From assembly GCA_013396915.1 (NCBI GenBank), contig VWZL01001363.1:62001-126000 (forward strand): a stretch of 64,000 nucleotides of DNA, in the 5' to 3' direction. The translations under genes were made by a program, and so were the position numbers. Below the pieces are notes generated by a model. The model had not been told where the DNA came from. It made no database searches and worked only from the letters and a program-made list of their open reading frames with translations. The stretch's first letter is position 1, and every line of letters begins with the position of its first letter. Below are positions 47,501 to 62,500 of this stretch, piece by piece. Origin of the DNA: Stercorarius parasiticus (lineage: Eukaryota > Chordata > Aves > Charadriiformes > Stercorariidae).

Positions 47501-50500
47501 AGATAGGTAACATCCCCGCCACCTAATACCTATGTCTGATAATATACTGTGCAGGAAGAGAAGAAGAATAGTTTGACTGAGATTACTCCGCCAAATAATG
47601 AATTGTTTGACAAAATTTGACTATGAATCCTATACGGGTGTTATTTACTTTATTATGTAAGTTTCTTCAACTTCAGGTGTTTCTCCCACTAATATATTCC
47701 TGCCAGTGCAAGTATTGATAAGCCCTTTATTCCTTCTTGTTATTACAAACCACTGTAATGTGTTTTTTCTGCGAACTGATTCTGTTTCTATCGAAACACA
47801 GACTTGGAGAACTCGACAACTTCTATCGTTTCCTTTAGACAGTTCCTGCTTCCTTTAAATGCCTGCGCTTGATGTCAGCAACTGATAATACTGTGCTTCA
47901 TCACACAGGAGCTCTTCAGTTTTATTGGTGGCTGGAATTGTGTGTGTGTATGTATGCGTATATATGTACCTATATGTGTGTATATATATGTACACATGTA
48001 TGTATACATAAATATATATTTAAACATACATAAAACCAAATTAAATAAACCTATAATATATATATATAAACAAGCTATAAATATTGTTCTTTTGGTAAAA
48101 TGTTATGCATGGGAACATAAGGAAATTACTAATGGTGACACCGTTTGTACAAGGCTGGAAGTGAAATATGCCATAGGGTCAGAGAATGACAGAGGTTAGA
48201 AGGAACCTCTGGGGTTTCTAGCCCAACCTCCTGCTGGGAGCAGGGTGACTTTGGTGTTAGAGCGTGTTGCTAAGGGCCATCCTCGTCCTGTCAAATTGTT
48301 GAAAGTCTCCAAGGATTGAGATTCAACAGCCTCTCTGGGCACCTCTTTCAAGGCTACGTCACCGCCACAATGAAACTTTTCCCCTCACCAATCACAATGT
48401 TGTCTAGATGGCCCAGGTCGTCTTCCCAAGGTCTGTCCTTCGTTTCTTGAGTTTATGTGCATATGGGAGGCAACAACTATAGCAGGTTTAAAACAAGCAA
48501 GCATCTTCTGTCAGCTGTTGACTTGCAGAGGGCCCTGTTGGGGCTGATGCCCGTAAGTGCAGCAGGGTAGGCTCTGGGCCATACATTTTGGCCGCTGCTG
48601 CTCTGCCTTTCCCCCCCTCCCCAGCCCCGCACAACAGCACGGCTGCATGCCAGCCGGCCAGGCTTCTCAACGCGTTCTCCTTTTACAGGACTGCAGAGTC
48701 AGGCAGGCAACCGTTAGGGTCTCTCAGACAGCCTTTTACAGTTTATTACAATGTGTAAGAAATATATGTCTAGTTTTTCGGCTTGGGTTCTTTTAGATTA
48801 AGGACTGTTCTTGAGCATTGTTCCTGATTTTAGACATTCTACCTCTTTTTTTTTTTTTTTTCTTTCACAGTAGGGGTGCATTGCACATCTATTTCAGGGA
48901 TTGCTTTCGTAAAATCACACCAGCCTTTTTTTATCTGACTCTTGTTACAAAAGGAACAAGGTAGGGATAGGCACTTTTGTGCCAACTCACCGTTTTATGT
49001 TGTCTCTTTCATGGTAGAAGACTGAGTGAGCTCTTGAGCCTCATTTCACTTGTCCTTGCAAGCAAATGGATTTGTAAGTCTTTCCTGTCTTTCCCTACCT
49101 GGGAAACGATTTTCAGTAGCCACAAAGCCCATGAAAGTTTGAATGTGGTCTGCATAATAATTAGCAGCTATAAAAGAAGTTTTAGATATTCGTTCTTCAA
49201 TTCTAGATGATTTTCTGTGTTTTGGAGATGTTTGTATCTATTTTTTATACATATGTGTATGTTTTAATGGATGTATTTAAGTAGCTGTATTTATATTAAG
49301 TGTCTGTGTATATATAGGTAGGTAGATACACACGAATACTTAATTTCCTCTGTCTCCATCATTTATGCCTATAGCATTTATTTTTTGGGCCGAGTTTAGA
49401 GTAACAATCTTGCGCTAAGATTTTTCTGACTTTCCAAGCTGCTTTTTCTGCCTGTTTCTAGATTTGAACGTGATGCTCTTACAGTTTCACTTACTACCAT
49501 GTTTTGTTTTGTTTACTGGGTGGTAAATAGCGCATTATGTAGGCTGCTCACCTGGCAGTGTCTCGCTAGCAAATTGCCAGCATAGTCTTCGAGATTAGGT
49601 TTTGGTCTCTCTTCTACTCCCAAAATCATAGCATCTCATTTTGATGGGCATGCTGCTCCTGCCAGGAGTTTTCACCTGACCCTGTTCCAGGAAATGGCGC
49701 AGCAGCTGGGTGTTTCCTCTCTGGCACACCGTGGTGACTGCTGGACTTCACCCAGAAGCTTCTCTTCCATCTGTTATCTAAAGGTGGAATAACTGTGGTG
49801 ACTTTTTTTTTTTTTGCAACGTGTCTAGGAAAAGCGAACTCTTTGGAGAGCTTATCTGCAGAAACTTGACCTTGACAGCGCATCCCTTCCCTCTAATCCG
49901 GCAGCTGATTACGTGCTCTGTGCTCGGGGCTTGCGTTGGCGCAGGTATTCCCATGCTTTATGTTTGGTTGGAGTCCAGAAGACCCAGCGCTCTTCTACTT
50001 AGGAGCAAGTCCTTTGCATAAAACACTTGTAGGTGTATTTGCTTTAGTAGTTTCGTAACACTATGGTCACTGGTTTGGGGATGGCTTTTTTTTTGTTTTT
50101 GTTTGTTTTCTGAGCTTTTTTGGAGTGGATAATTGGTTACTGGTAACTACATTAAACGTAATACCTTTTAGTCATTACTTTATTGTTAGTTGGCAGGATT
50201 CCTTGTATTTATAAACAGGCTTTAGACCTGCAAAGGAGTGTGTCTCTGGGACATCTCATTTCCTCCTTCACACAGTTAAGTGAGGGAGTAATAAATCTGC
50301 AGCATTGTTTATGTTTGGCTGGTTTTTTGTTGTCTTTTTTTTTTAAATAGGCAGGCTTGCTTTTTATAGCAGTACGGAATAAGAATACAGCAACGCTTCC
50401 ACAAGTGCTTTAGGATCTTTTACTATTTTTGTTTCCTATCTTCTGTAAAAATGTGTCAGTTTTCTTTGTCATTATGCTTTCATTTAATAGTCACCTGCAT

Positions 50501-53500
50501 ACATTTTCCAGAGGAGTTAACATGATTATTTTTCAACCGTTTTTCTTTACAGATTTTGGTAGAGGTCCTTAGCTTCCTCTGACGTCTAGATAAGTGGTTG
50601 ATTTCTTTTTTTAACCTGATAAAGTTCCCAGATCAATGATAGTAACCACAAATTATGATTATTTTTTTCCCTTCTTTAAACATTGCTTTTACTATACACA
50701 ATTGTCTGTAAGGACCAGGTGCATCCACACCCTATTAGTGATGGTTACAATAACTCTGTTCAGTTATTGTGTTACTTTGCAAAATATCTGATTCAGTACA
50801 AGAAAAATTACTTGCATCAAAGTAAGTTTCTGAATGTAGGCCTAGGAAATCATATGGCTCTGTGCAAATGTTAAGTGTATCTCATGACCTTGGAAGAAAA
50901 TTGCAAACATGGGTAACCGTTTCAGCGAAATGAAACCACTATTTCAAATCATCAAAATAAAAAAAAAAAAGTTTTCCCCATGGACACATGCAGAAATGCC
51001 TTCTGGTCTGCACATCCGGAATCTGGGCTAGGGAGGAACTTCTGTTGCCTTTTTCTAACAATTTGGAATTAGGAGGGTCTGTGGATTTCTTAGATTTGTG
51101 GATTTTAGGATACAGATTTAGTCCACTCTTATAGGTGAGCTTTCTAGGCAATCTTTTTTTAATGTATTTTTAATCTGTCTTAAACAGATTTGCCTTTTTT
51201 TTCCTCAACCTTCTTTCACAATATTTGCTTCTATTTCAGACTTGCCAGCTTTCTTCCTTACTTCTCACAATGTTTTTATACTAGCCAGTGCAGCCCTTTA
51301 TTATCCGAAATCTTAAAGCAGTGTTTGGCAGTCTGTCTTGTTGAGACCTTACTGTCACTGGGAGAATCGTTCTTTAAAACATCAAATAAACTGGAAAACA
51401 ATTTCACAATCTAGCTAGCCTCTGTTTTCAGAGACTTGATCATATCATGGTGTTGTAGACTGAACTATATCCTGGGGGGGCTCTTTCCTAACGAGGTTTG
51501 TTTCAGCAGACGCAATTTAGGGAGCATTTACCCAGGCTGCTGGGCTGGGAGCGAGTGGTGGGGAAATGTGGGCCAGCATCATTTTAACTCGTGTTGCTTA
51601 CATGTTCCAGCCTTGCCCCGAGTAATTAGCCCATTCTGGCTGTTATCAGCACCTTGCTGCTATCTGCTTCGCTAATTGGACCAAGACACACCTTCCGTAA
51701 ACGTCAGTACCTTTTTCTGTAATACCCGAACACATGTGGGGTATGTAGGCGTGCAAAACCAGGTGCAGCCTTTCCGTCCTCAGATAAGACTCCTTTTTTT
51801 TTCTTTTTTTTTTTTTTCAAAAACAGTTGGTTCAAGGTAGTTTTATATGAGAAAATAAATTAGCATGAAAAATTGGGTAGTGCTGGGAGGAGATAAGAAT
51901 AATCTGATTTATCATATCCTTTAATTCCACTGGAAATGTTGCACCCCTACATAGAATGACAGGGGTTGGAAGGGACCTCTGGAGATCATCCCGGGTTTTG
52001 GTGTAAAGTGGCTGCATCGCTTCTGGCTCACATGCTGGATTTTTATCTAGAGGTTGCTCCCCTCCAAGGAGGAGTGAGGAGCAGCTGTTCAAACGCACAC
52101 TCAGCCTGGAGCAGGTAACGTGACCTCTGTGACTCTACAGGGTGGCTCAGAAACCATTGCTGCCACCTGTGTCATGCTGCTGAGCTTGGGATGCTCATGG
52201 ATGTCTCTGTGGAACCCTCAGCTGCTGCTGGGAGCAGGAGGGAAGGGAGAAGTGGAAAAGGGGGGAGAAGAGGACTCCAGCACAGCTGTGTCCTCTGCCG
52301 TGGCTTTGGGAAGGCGGGAGGAGGAGGTGGTGTTTGATGCCTGGCAGACCCCTGAGTTCACATTGCTGCTTCTGCAGTTCATGGGGTGGGGAGCAGAGGT
52401 GAAATTGGATTGAGATGCCCATTTGTCCAGATCAGCCGTTTTCACTTACAGCCTAAAAAAGGCCATGTTTGCTTTTACTAATGCTGTTTAATTCAGCATC
52501 CTAGCCCTCTATGAATTCGAGCTCTGGGGCCCCCAATATAAGAAGGACGTGGACCTGTTGGAGCAAGTCCGGAGGAGGGCCATGAAGATGACCAGAGGGC
52601 TGGAGCACCTCTCCTATGAAGACAGGCTGAGAGAGCTGGGGTTGTTCAGCCTGGAGAAGAGAAGGCTCCAGGGAGACCTTATAGCAGCCTTCCAGTACCT
52701 AAAGGGGGCCTACAGGAGAGATGGGGAGGGACTCTCTATCAGGGAGTGTAGCAATGGGATGACAGGTAACAGCTTTAAACTGAAAGAGGGGAGATTTAGA
52801 TATTAGGAAGAAATTCTTGACTGTGAGGGTGGTGAGGCGCTGGAACGGACTGGCCAGAGAAGTTGTGGATGCCCCATCCCTGGAATTGTTCAAGGCCAGG
52901 CTGGATGGGGCTTTGAGCAGCCTGATCTAGTGGGAGGTGTCCCTGCCCATGGCAGGGGGGTTGGAACGAGATCATCTTTAAGGTCCCTTCCAACTCTAAC
53001 CATTCTATGAAATTAGGAAGAGAAAAGGAGGTGGTGGTGTGAGTCAGCATGTCCACCACCCACTGTAACAAACCCAGCAAGCCTGGTTCCTAGCTCACTG
53101 CGTGCACCCCAGCCTGAAGCAGGAGCCTGACAATGTTTGCCAGATGATGCTGTGATGGTGCGTATGTTGCAATGTCACGTAACGTGGTCACATAAATCAT
53201 TTTAAATCAGATATAGCAGTGACACAGGCTGTTCTGAACTTCCCGAGAGAAGCTACAGCATCTTGAATTCTGTATTTTCAGGCATTCATAATGAAACTTC
53301 AAAACTTAAAAATTTCAGCAGTCTAGAACAATTTTGGTTTTGTTGATTGCTGAGAATAATTTTAACATCTTGATTTTCAACATATACTTTTTTGCATTAA
53401 TAATGTTCCAGAACGTTATTTATAAAAAAGAAGTACACCTTTAGAAGGCGTGAAATAATTTGAGCCAATTGTATTCTTAACAAATCTTTCAAAACTCACA

Positions 53501-56500
53501 GAACATTTCCCATTTTTTCTTAAAATATGTGTAACTTGGCATCTAGAACATAAAAATTCGGGGATTAAAAATGTATTTTCTCTTGCCGTATTGTTGTTGC
53601 AGTTGTGGTGAAAGTCTTACATAAAAGTCTGTCAGCAACCATTCCTAATTAACTCATGGCAGCATGCCCGGTGTGCACACATTCGTGCTGTCTCTCCCTG
53701 TGTGTAGATATGCATCTCTAAGAGAGAAACAGCTCCTTACAATGAAATAAATTGAGTGATTACATTAATTGACACAAATGTTCTCTAAAATAGCCCATTT
53801 AATTTTGTTTAGGCATTTCCTGACTGATGTCGTCTCGGTTTCTAATAAATAACCTATTGTAAAACTTGCTAACAGAAGATTTTGTGGTGTGGTAGATTCC
53901 AAGGTTAAATTATAAAACTTGTCAGCCGTATAGTCTCGGTTAGACTGTGACTCGCAAATGCGGTGTAAAAGCATAAAACCGAAACACCACAGGAAGGTGG
54001 ATGTATGATGATACCCCTTTACTTACTTCGCTTCAGGTTGCATTTTGTGGAGACGGATGTTTGAGTAGGTGCTATAGTAAAAGATCCAGGAAAGGTAGTA
54101 CACAGCGCACTTGTTTTTAAGTTCGTGTTCAAGCACAGCGCTATTCTCTCTTTCTTTTCTCCTGTCTAGGAATTTAAAGATTCGTGGCGGAATACAATTA
54201 GAGTTTTAAAAACGCAGATGTTGATTTTATTACAAATTGAAAAACAAAAGCTGGTCTCTTGGCGTTTCTTGTGTTATACCTGTCTTTTAAGCTGCGGTGA
54301 TCAAGCAGGAGGGATCTGGAACATCCCGCTGGAACATTCCACTCAGTGTGGCAGAGGGCGCCTGAGAGAATCCAAGGAGGTGCAGCAGCAGGGCGCTGCT
54401 GGAGCGGGGCAGTGTCCCACCCGCTCCCTGGGAGGTGGCACGGGGCAGTCCTGGCTGCGTTCTCTCTGTGTGCAGCTCTGCTGCGCGCTAAGACTCTGCT
54501 TGTGCGTTTTCTGGTGGGGTTGCAGAGAACGGGAGCCATTGGAGGACTGAGGAGTTTGCATCACGTTGCCCGTTATGGTTGTTATCCATTATATATCACT
54601 GTTTCTCAGTGAAATCCAAGTGCTGTTTAAAACATACCTTTGTTTTGCTGGCTTTAAGAAGGCTGCTTGCATGCGCTGGCAAAGGGTTTTTCTTCAGTGG
54701 CTGATCCTGCTATCTGATAACTTTTTCCAAAATCAGCTTGGCTAGAGATATGTGTACTTTCTTGAAGAAAATGAAGCCATTCAACATGCACACACTTTTA
54801 ACTTTTGAGGGTTTTTTAATATATGTTATTATCTATATAAACAGTAAAGTTCCTGTGCTTTAATAAGATAATAAATGTAGTGATGGAATACGTTGGACTA
54901 CAAATGACTGTGCTTCTGCATTTATCGTCTATGCTTGGAAATGTCACGTTTACAGGCAACTCATTTCCTCAGGTCTATGTTATGTTTTTCCAAACCGTTT
55001 GGTAGTTATGATAACTAGGTTCCAGGTGATGTATCAGGCAGCCGCTAGTAGGGACTATAGGTAGCTTCCTGTCATTTAACTTTAGCCATGGAAAAGTTAA
55101 GCATCTGTGCTGTATTTAAACCTCTGTAGACCAGGGGGAAGTATGTTTGCCTGTGCTAGATAAACGTCTTAAGGAGAGTGAGGTGAATTGCCTCTGGATT
55201 TGTCTTTATGGACATGCAGAGTCCAGACGATTAACTCAAAGCTAGCACCTAGCTTTTAAATGGCTAACGTGAGATGCAGTTAATCTTGTCTCAACATGAT
55301 CCCCTGTATTGGGAAAGGCTAGTGTTACGCATTTAGGGTGGCACTAAAGAGCACCTTAGTCAGAAGCCGAAAGCAGCTTGCCGTATAGGCATTATAAATA
55401 AACATTCCCAGTATCTGCAAAAACATATTTTTGGACCGCTGTCACCAGTTTGTATCCTCCCTGTCATTCTAATGACATATTGTAACCGATACACATTTGT
55501 TTTTCTGAAGAACCCAAAGTAGGAGTGAAATGATTCACTTGGAAAGTAGAGCTTGGATACTTGGGTGACACACAAAGAATAGAAATACGTCCTGAAGTTT
55601 GCAAAAGTGAATACAGAAAATGCACTGTTCAGGTGGTTCTGTTGTAAATAGGAGTTGGGAAATGGAAAAGCTGAGTTATGACCACCAGGCTTTAAGTCAG
55701 GTTTCATATTTGTAGTTTTTCTTGAAGCTTGTGTATCTTGTGAAATGGTAGTATTTAGTGTCCGTATGCGTGCCGCTTAATTGTTATTCAACAACACTTC
55801 TAAGCATTTCCATTTCAGGGATTCATTCTTTTTTTTTCATTTTATGATTTTCTTACACTATTATTTTTCCAGGGTTTGAACACTTTAGATTTATAATCTC
55901 CCTGGTGGGATTATTTTTGAAGACCGAGCAAAACTTTGAAATTTCTTTCAAAGCAGAAAGTTAAGGAAAACTATGCTTCATTTCATCAGCAATATTTGCG
56001 ACTGCTAGCAGCTGAGCTCTTGTAGTAATCTAGAAAGAAATACATGTCTTGGAAATAATTCCTGAGGTAAACCTGAGAATCTGTGTAGAAGCTGAACAAC
56101 TTTACTTTTTTTCTAATTCTTTAAAATTTTCAAATTTTTAGTTGGCCTGTACGTGATGATTAGTTTTCCCCAAAATAAACTTCACATACTAAAAAGCTAA
56201 GCTTCCAGCTGTGCTCTATGTATTTCAATGTGCATGGTGAGAGGTGGGATTCTTTCTTTGGCAGGCCATCAGCCTTCTCCAATGGGGCTATTGGGGGGCC
56301 GGGGGCTGCAGGGGGATGTGGGCACCACTCAGGGCAGCCTGGCTGGCAGCTTGCCCTGCCCTGGCAAGTTACTTCTCTCCGCTCGCGTTCTGCGTTCCAC
56401 CACAGAGCTAGTAAATAAAATACCCTTGATAGTTTTGGCCTTTTTCTTGACTTCGGAAACCTAAGAAACATGTGCTCTGGCATGTCCTGTAGGAGGCTGA

Positions 56501-59500
56501 CCTTTTCCCGCAGTGCAGGGCACGCTCATCGAAGGAGTCAGCAACGCACAGTGAATAACAAACAGTTTGGGGAATTGCCTTGCTCTGTGCCAAATTATGT
56601 TTCCCGTCTCCAGCATGTGATTTTTCAGGCAAATCCATTGAAGTCTTTAATCTATAATTAGGCTTATAAGCTTCTTTAGACCTTGTGGATTTCCTTTTTT
56701 AAAGAATGGAATACAACATTATTATCCCATGAATCTTTCTGATATATTTTCCGGAGAAAGCTTTCCTGGAGGTTTTCTGGTTTTTTCCTTCATTTTTCTA
56801 AAATGGGTAGGTAAAGATCCCATTTTCATCAAGAAATGAACTGAAATTACCTGGTACCTGTGATATATAAGAATAATTTTTTCCTGGCGGTAGTGAGCAA
56901 AAATGTTTTTCAATAGGCTTCTGTAAATACGTATTTCTAAAATTGGATTCGTACAGTAGGTTTTTCTGCCTTTTTTTTTTTTTAAAGTTAATTAAAATGT
57001 CACTCCTTCTTTCATGTGTTACTACATGAACATTTGGCAAAATAAATCACTTCTATCACCAGCTGATGGTGTGAGGCAGTTCTCTGTTAATGCCCCTGTT
57101 GGCCTTGGGACAAGTTACAGCCTGGATGGGCATTTTCGTACTTCACTGTATAAGTGTGTGTGTATATTGTATATCTTCCTGTCTATGTATTATATCTGTA
57201 TGTGGGCATGCATGCATACGCATCGTATGCAATGGGTGTTGTTGCATAGCATTCCCTTCATCTTTGAGAAGTGCCCTTCTCTGTGCCTCCCCTGCCCCAG
57301 TGTCATCTCTCCGTATTGCCGCCTCACTTTCAGGTATTTATTACAAAAGTACTCTACAGACTTTTTTTCTGCCTAAGAATTTTAATTTTACACCCTAATC
57401 TGAAGTAGGGTTAGACCCTAACTAGGTTCAGACTTTTTTTTTTTTCTATGCCACAGATCTTAATAAATACCGCCTCATCTTTAAAGAAACCTGGAAGTAA
57501 TCTTTTTCCATTGCTAACAGCAGCAATAATTGATCAGTAAATATATTCCCAATGTGCTATAGGTATATAATTTTCTTCTGATGTTATTGTTTGGGTGTTT
57601 TGAAGCATTTCGGTTCCCCTAAACTGGCCTAAGGGATTTTGCAATCATGTTTTCTATTGAGCAGTTCTGGCTTCCCTCTTCTGCTCCCAACAGCATAGGT
57701 TTTGGAGGGCTTGCTGATGTTCCTTTTTGGTAGGAGGGATGTCCTACCTGCTTCGGTATCTGTCGTGATCCAGTAGTCTACCGAAGTTGAAGCGTGTCCT
57801 TCTGCCCCATATAAACCCTGGTGACTCCAGGCAGTAAGCTGGAGGCATAAGAAAATTCAAACATCTTTAAAGTGTTCCTGTTCGTTTTCAAGAAAACCGC
57901 TCATACAGAATGCTCTAAGAAAAGGGGAGAAATGGTAATAAATACCACCATTATTTTAAAGTTCTTTCAGACCAGGGGGATCTTTAACAATTTACACATT
58001 TGGCTTAGCTGGAAGTTTCTTGGCATCCTTATATTCATTTGGGTAAGTTCATATATATATATATACACACACACACATATATATATATATGTATATATAT
58101 ATTTACGAACATACATTCTGGAGCTTAATCCAAAGGTTTGCAAACTTCCTGGCTCTCCGTAGAGCCAAAACCATGCTGTCTGTGTTTTTTGTGGATTTCG
58201 CTATTATATCTTGGCAGTTCTGTGGGCTTCCCAAATTCTGCTCAGTGTGCATACATCTCAGTTCTGTAGCTGTTTTTTTCTTTTTTTTCCCCTCTTTATA
58301 CATTGCTGTTCGTTCGCAGTTATGGTTTTACTGTCTAGCACTTGTTTTATTTTCCAAAGCATAAGTTATAGTAATTTAGGCTACTGTTTTTACCGCACTT
58401 CAGTTTCGTATTTCCCTTTTTTTGTTTCTTTCTGTAATCTGAGGCATATTTTGGCCATTGCTTGTTCCTCTGCTTGAGGTAATTTTGTGCAAAGACAGCT
58501 ACTGCACATATACCAGCCCAGAATACCGCCTATCATTTTTCTTCGTAGACATTTTTTGGGGTTGCAGAATTTTAGTCATAATGCTGCTGTGCAAACGGGA
58601 CTTCATCCTAAAAGTGTTTGCATGACTTTTCCATGTACATACAGTTTCTCTAAGATGCTTGAGTATTCTTGTTCACAGTTAGTAAGTAGCGTACGAACTC
58701 TTCATTTGAGAATAGTTTTCTGAAAATTAACAAATGCATTTGCGCTTGTACCTAAATGTAATCCCTTTTCTTACAGGTGCAGAGAGAAGAAGTATGATTA
58801 TTACAACCTGCCAAAAACCTCCGTTGTGATAGCTTTTTATAACGAGGCTTGGTCAACGCTTCTGCGAACTGTTCACAGTGTTCTTGAGACGTCTCCAGAT
58901 ATACTTTTGGAAGAAATCATCCTTGTAGATGATTACAGTGACAAAGGTAGGAAGAATAGTTCTAAATAATGTTGATTGTTGGTGGGATTTTCTGGTCAGC
59001 CAGTCATCACAGGAGGAAAAGATACGCTGTTTGGGTAACATACTGTAAAATTGTACAACATAGGGCATCTAACTGGAGAATGGATTTTCTGGTAGCGTGC
59101 CAGTAAAAATTTTGAGGACAAAATTTAGTTTAGAATGGGGAAGGACGTTTGTCGTGTTGTAACAAGAGTGCTTCCATATATAGATAACTATGGTCTGGTT
59201 GGAGCATTTCAGGTTTCCTAATTTGAGCAAGTAATGGTGTAATGTATAGTAAGGAGATACCTGGTTATCTGTTTTCAGTTGAATTATGGGACACAAAATG
59301 ATGCTGGCATTTTCCGCCAGACGTGAATTGTGTTAAGGATAAAACTTCGGCATGGAAAAAGCTTTACGTAACATTTGAGACTCACTTAACAATTTGGAAA
59401 TGAATTGAGAGGCAAATATGAAGCATTCGGTTCCTTAAAAGTAACTGTGATTTGTGTCCATGCAGGGTCTGTGCTTTTTCCTTGCCCTTTCCTAACATAG

Positions 59501-62500
59501 CAGAATCAGAATTCAAGACGCTGGTGCTCTAAGGCAATGCTATAAGTAATATGCTGCTGAAAAAAGAGCTTTCTGTGTCATGACGTAAACTAATTGTTCC
59601 AGAACTATAGTCTTCCTTTCTATTTTCGATTTGTTACAGAACATCTAAAGGAGACTTTGGAAAATTATGTGGCTGGTTTACGCAAGGTGCGTCTTATACG
59701 CGCAAACAAGCGAGAGGGGCTGGTTCGAGCCCGGCTGCTGGGGGCATCTGTGGCCAAAGGGGACATCCTGACATTCTTGGACTGCCACTGCGAATGCCAC
59801 GAGGGCTGGCTGGAGCCGCTGCTGGCAAGGTGAGGTTACACTCTGGGCTGGTTTTCTCTCCCGTTGCAGAAGAGACAGTTTGGCACGCTTCTGCAGTGGA
59901 AGAATAACTCTTTGCAGTTGTTTACCGAAGGTTACTGCAGCCTGGTCCCTGAGGCACTGCCAAGGGTTTGTCTCCTGGTGGTGGGGTAGCAAGTGGAAGT
60001 GTGGAAGATCAGGAGGTGGATTTTGTTTTTTGTTTTCTCCTGAGGACCAAGCTGCTCTTTTTCTTCAGAGAAGGGGAAATTTTATTTTCAAGAAAAGGAA
60101 TCCTCCCCCAGCTTCAAAACTACCTTGGGAAAGCTGGCTACTTCTGTCAGCCTGTGTGGTGGGTGAGAAGGAGGTCTGGAAAGATGCGTGCCCTAAGACA
60201 TCCCCTGTTGCAGGGCGACATGCACATAAGCAGATTGTAATATAAGTCAATAAACTCTATCTTCCTAGTCCTGAGCGAATCCGTCTTTCCAAACTGGTTC
60301 TGATACAAAGCATCATGAGGTAGGATAGGGAGGAGCTAAGTCAACACTGACTTTTACTTGGACACCATCTGTCCCGGGACACTGTACTTAACAGCTATGT
60401 AGTTTTTCATCTGCACTGCAGATCTGTCAAGCAGTTCAGAAAACGTGCATTAATTACAAAAAAAACCTAAAAAACAAAGAAAAAAAAACAACAAAAACCC
60501 CTAAACCGCAAAATACTGACTCTCTATTACAACTTAGAATATTTATGATGTTCTTGAAGCCTCACCCACACGTAGTCAGCAGCCATGTATGCACTTTTCC
60601 CACTGTCGGTTCAGCCACTGGTACATCTCACCACAGCCCCCTGCTGCCCCCACATCACATGCAGGAGGCTGTATTGCTTTTGCCCCTGTTGCTGACAGCT
60701 TACATCTTTATCCCCTTGGATGCCATTAGCAGGTACTGATAGATAGAGTACCTGAATCAGACCTCCTAGGTATTGTATATAGAAAACCAGCGCTCTTTAA
60801 AACATAATTAAAAAAATATCCTTTCCTCAAGGTCAGTGGTTTGATTTGCATCCTATAAAGATTTACACCAGGTACTGTAGACTTCAGAGAAGGACCAAAA
60901 AAACCAACCCTATGCAAACTGGAGAGAGACTTCAAAAAGCACATTCTATCTGCAAGTCTTCCTGATTCCTAGTGGAACTTGTGTTCTCAAACTCCCCATG
61001 TCCATTTAAAGCTGTATCTGGAATAACATTTTAAAAACTTTTTTTTCCTTAAAATTGTCATATTTAACTTATTTCTAAATTTGACATCGAGTATCTTCCA
61101 GGTTAACTGTGGGCTAACTTTGAGCAGTATAGATAATGTGAAGAAAGGAAAAGGGGTGAAAATCAAAGAATAAGCATAGTTTTAATGACTGTCCTCTGAA
61201 AAAACAGTACGTAACTGTGTAGATAATTCGTTAATGTCTTCATTTCTTTAGCAAACCACTAGATGGCAATCTTGAGGAAGGATTGGGTTAATTTTAAGTG
61301 TAGTAAATCACCACTTGTAAAAAGTTAGCCCTGGATGTGTCTTGGAATTTTTGCCCTTCTTGCTGCAGATGCAGACCTCATCTCTAAGGGGATGTCTGCA
61401 TCATCTCTAAGGGCATATCTGACCCCAGCGTATGGGAGCAATACAACAGTGTTAGCATTTTGCAGTGCAAACATAGTTGTATTTGTAAGCTGCCTATGCA
61501 TTGTACCATCTAGTTAATTCTTAACTTATGGAAGAGGTGATGGCTTTTCACTTACCCGATTCCTTTCGTAACTGAAATCGCATGCCAGCTACCTAATTTT
61601 TACTCCTTTTCCTTTGTGGGAGCGACAAAGAATTTTTACATTTTATTGGGATTTTCATTCCTGTGTGTACGTATCATTCTCACTGGTTTGTATGTAAGTT
61701 TTGTGCAAGTGAGACAGGAGATAGCAATATTTGTAGAAGCCCAACCAAACAGGATTTCAATGGGAGATCATAAGGAAGAAAACAGCTGTGTTTCTTCTTC
61801 CCTCCAGCAACAAGAGACCATTTCATACTTAAGGCAGTCTTTCTAAGCTCAGACAATTCTTCTTTGGAAATGCTGCTGTTCTGCTGCATTTACCCACCAG
61901 AAGCTGCTCTAATTTCAGAGCCAGAGTCCCTTGGTCAGCCAGCAGGTTTTAAGCTTAATAATCCCATGAGGAACTAACTCCCCTTGAATGACAGATACAT
62001 CACATCTCTTCCTTGTTTGGCAATGTAGCGAGTTCAGTTTTCCTTCTCTGGAATATGCAAATCTGAAGATGCAAGGCTAAAGCAAGTACCAACATCTTAA
62101 AGTCAAACAAGTCACTTGGTTTCGGTGAACTAACAGGAGATGTCTACAGTGTAGAGAAGATTGCTAGAGTCATTTAGGAGAAAGACCTTAGCTTGAGCTT
62201 GCGCACTTGAAGTTGATCTCTCCTAGTACCGAGAGAGACCTTTCCATAAGTTGAGGTGAAGGCAAAGGATCCCACTGCCTTTTGTAAGGGCGAATGCTTT
62301 TGGAAAGAAAACACTACATGGTATTGAGAAATGGGAGGAAAGGGTTTATCTCCTTGCAGAAGTAGACCTGCAAGAAATGTCGTCAGCTCTGATACATTCT
62401 TAGTATGATTAAGATCTTAACTATCTTTAGATCAGCCTTGCTGATAGGTATGTCATTCTGCCGTACTATCTTGCTTCTCCTTTTTATCTCCTGTGTTGCT

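Larger units (their letters stand above)
44591..58776. other. GALNT12 intron 1
   Basis: 14.2 kb from GTGAGT to TTACAG. Holds the ancient L3-like fragment, three CR1 pieces, microsatellites, and GC-richer patches of unknown nature (about 48.5-48.7, 52.1-52.4 and 54.3-54.56 kb). No second gene is supported. Confidence 0.8.
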
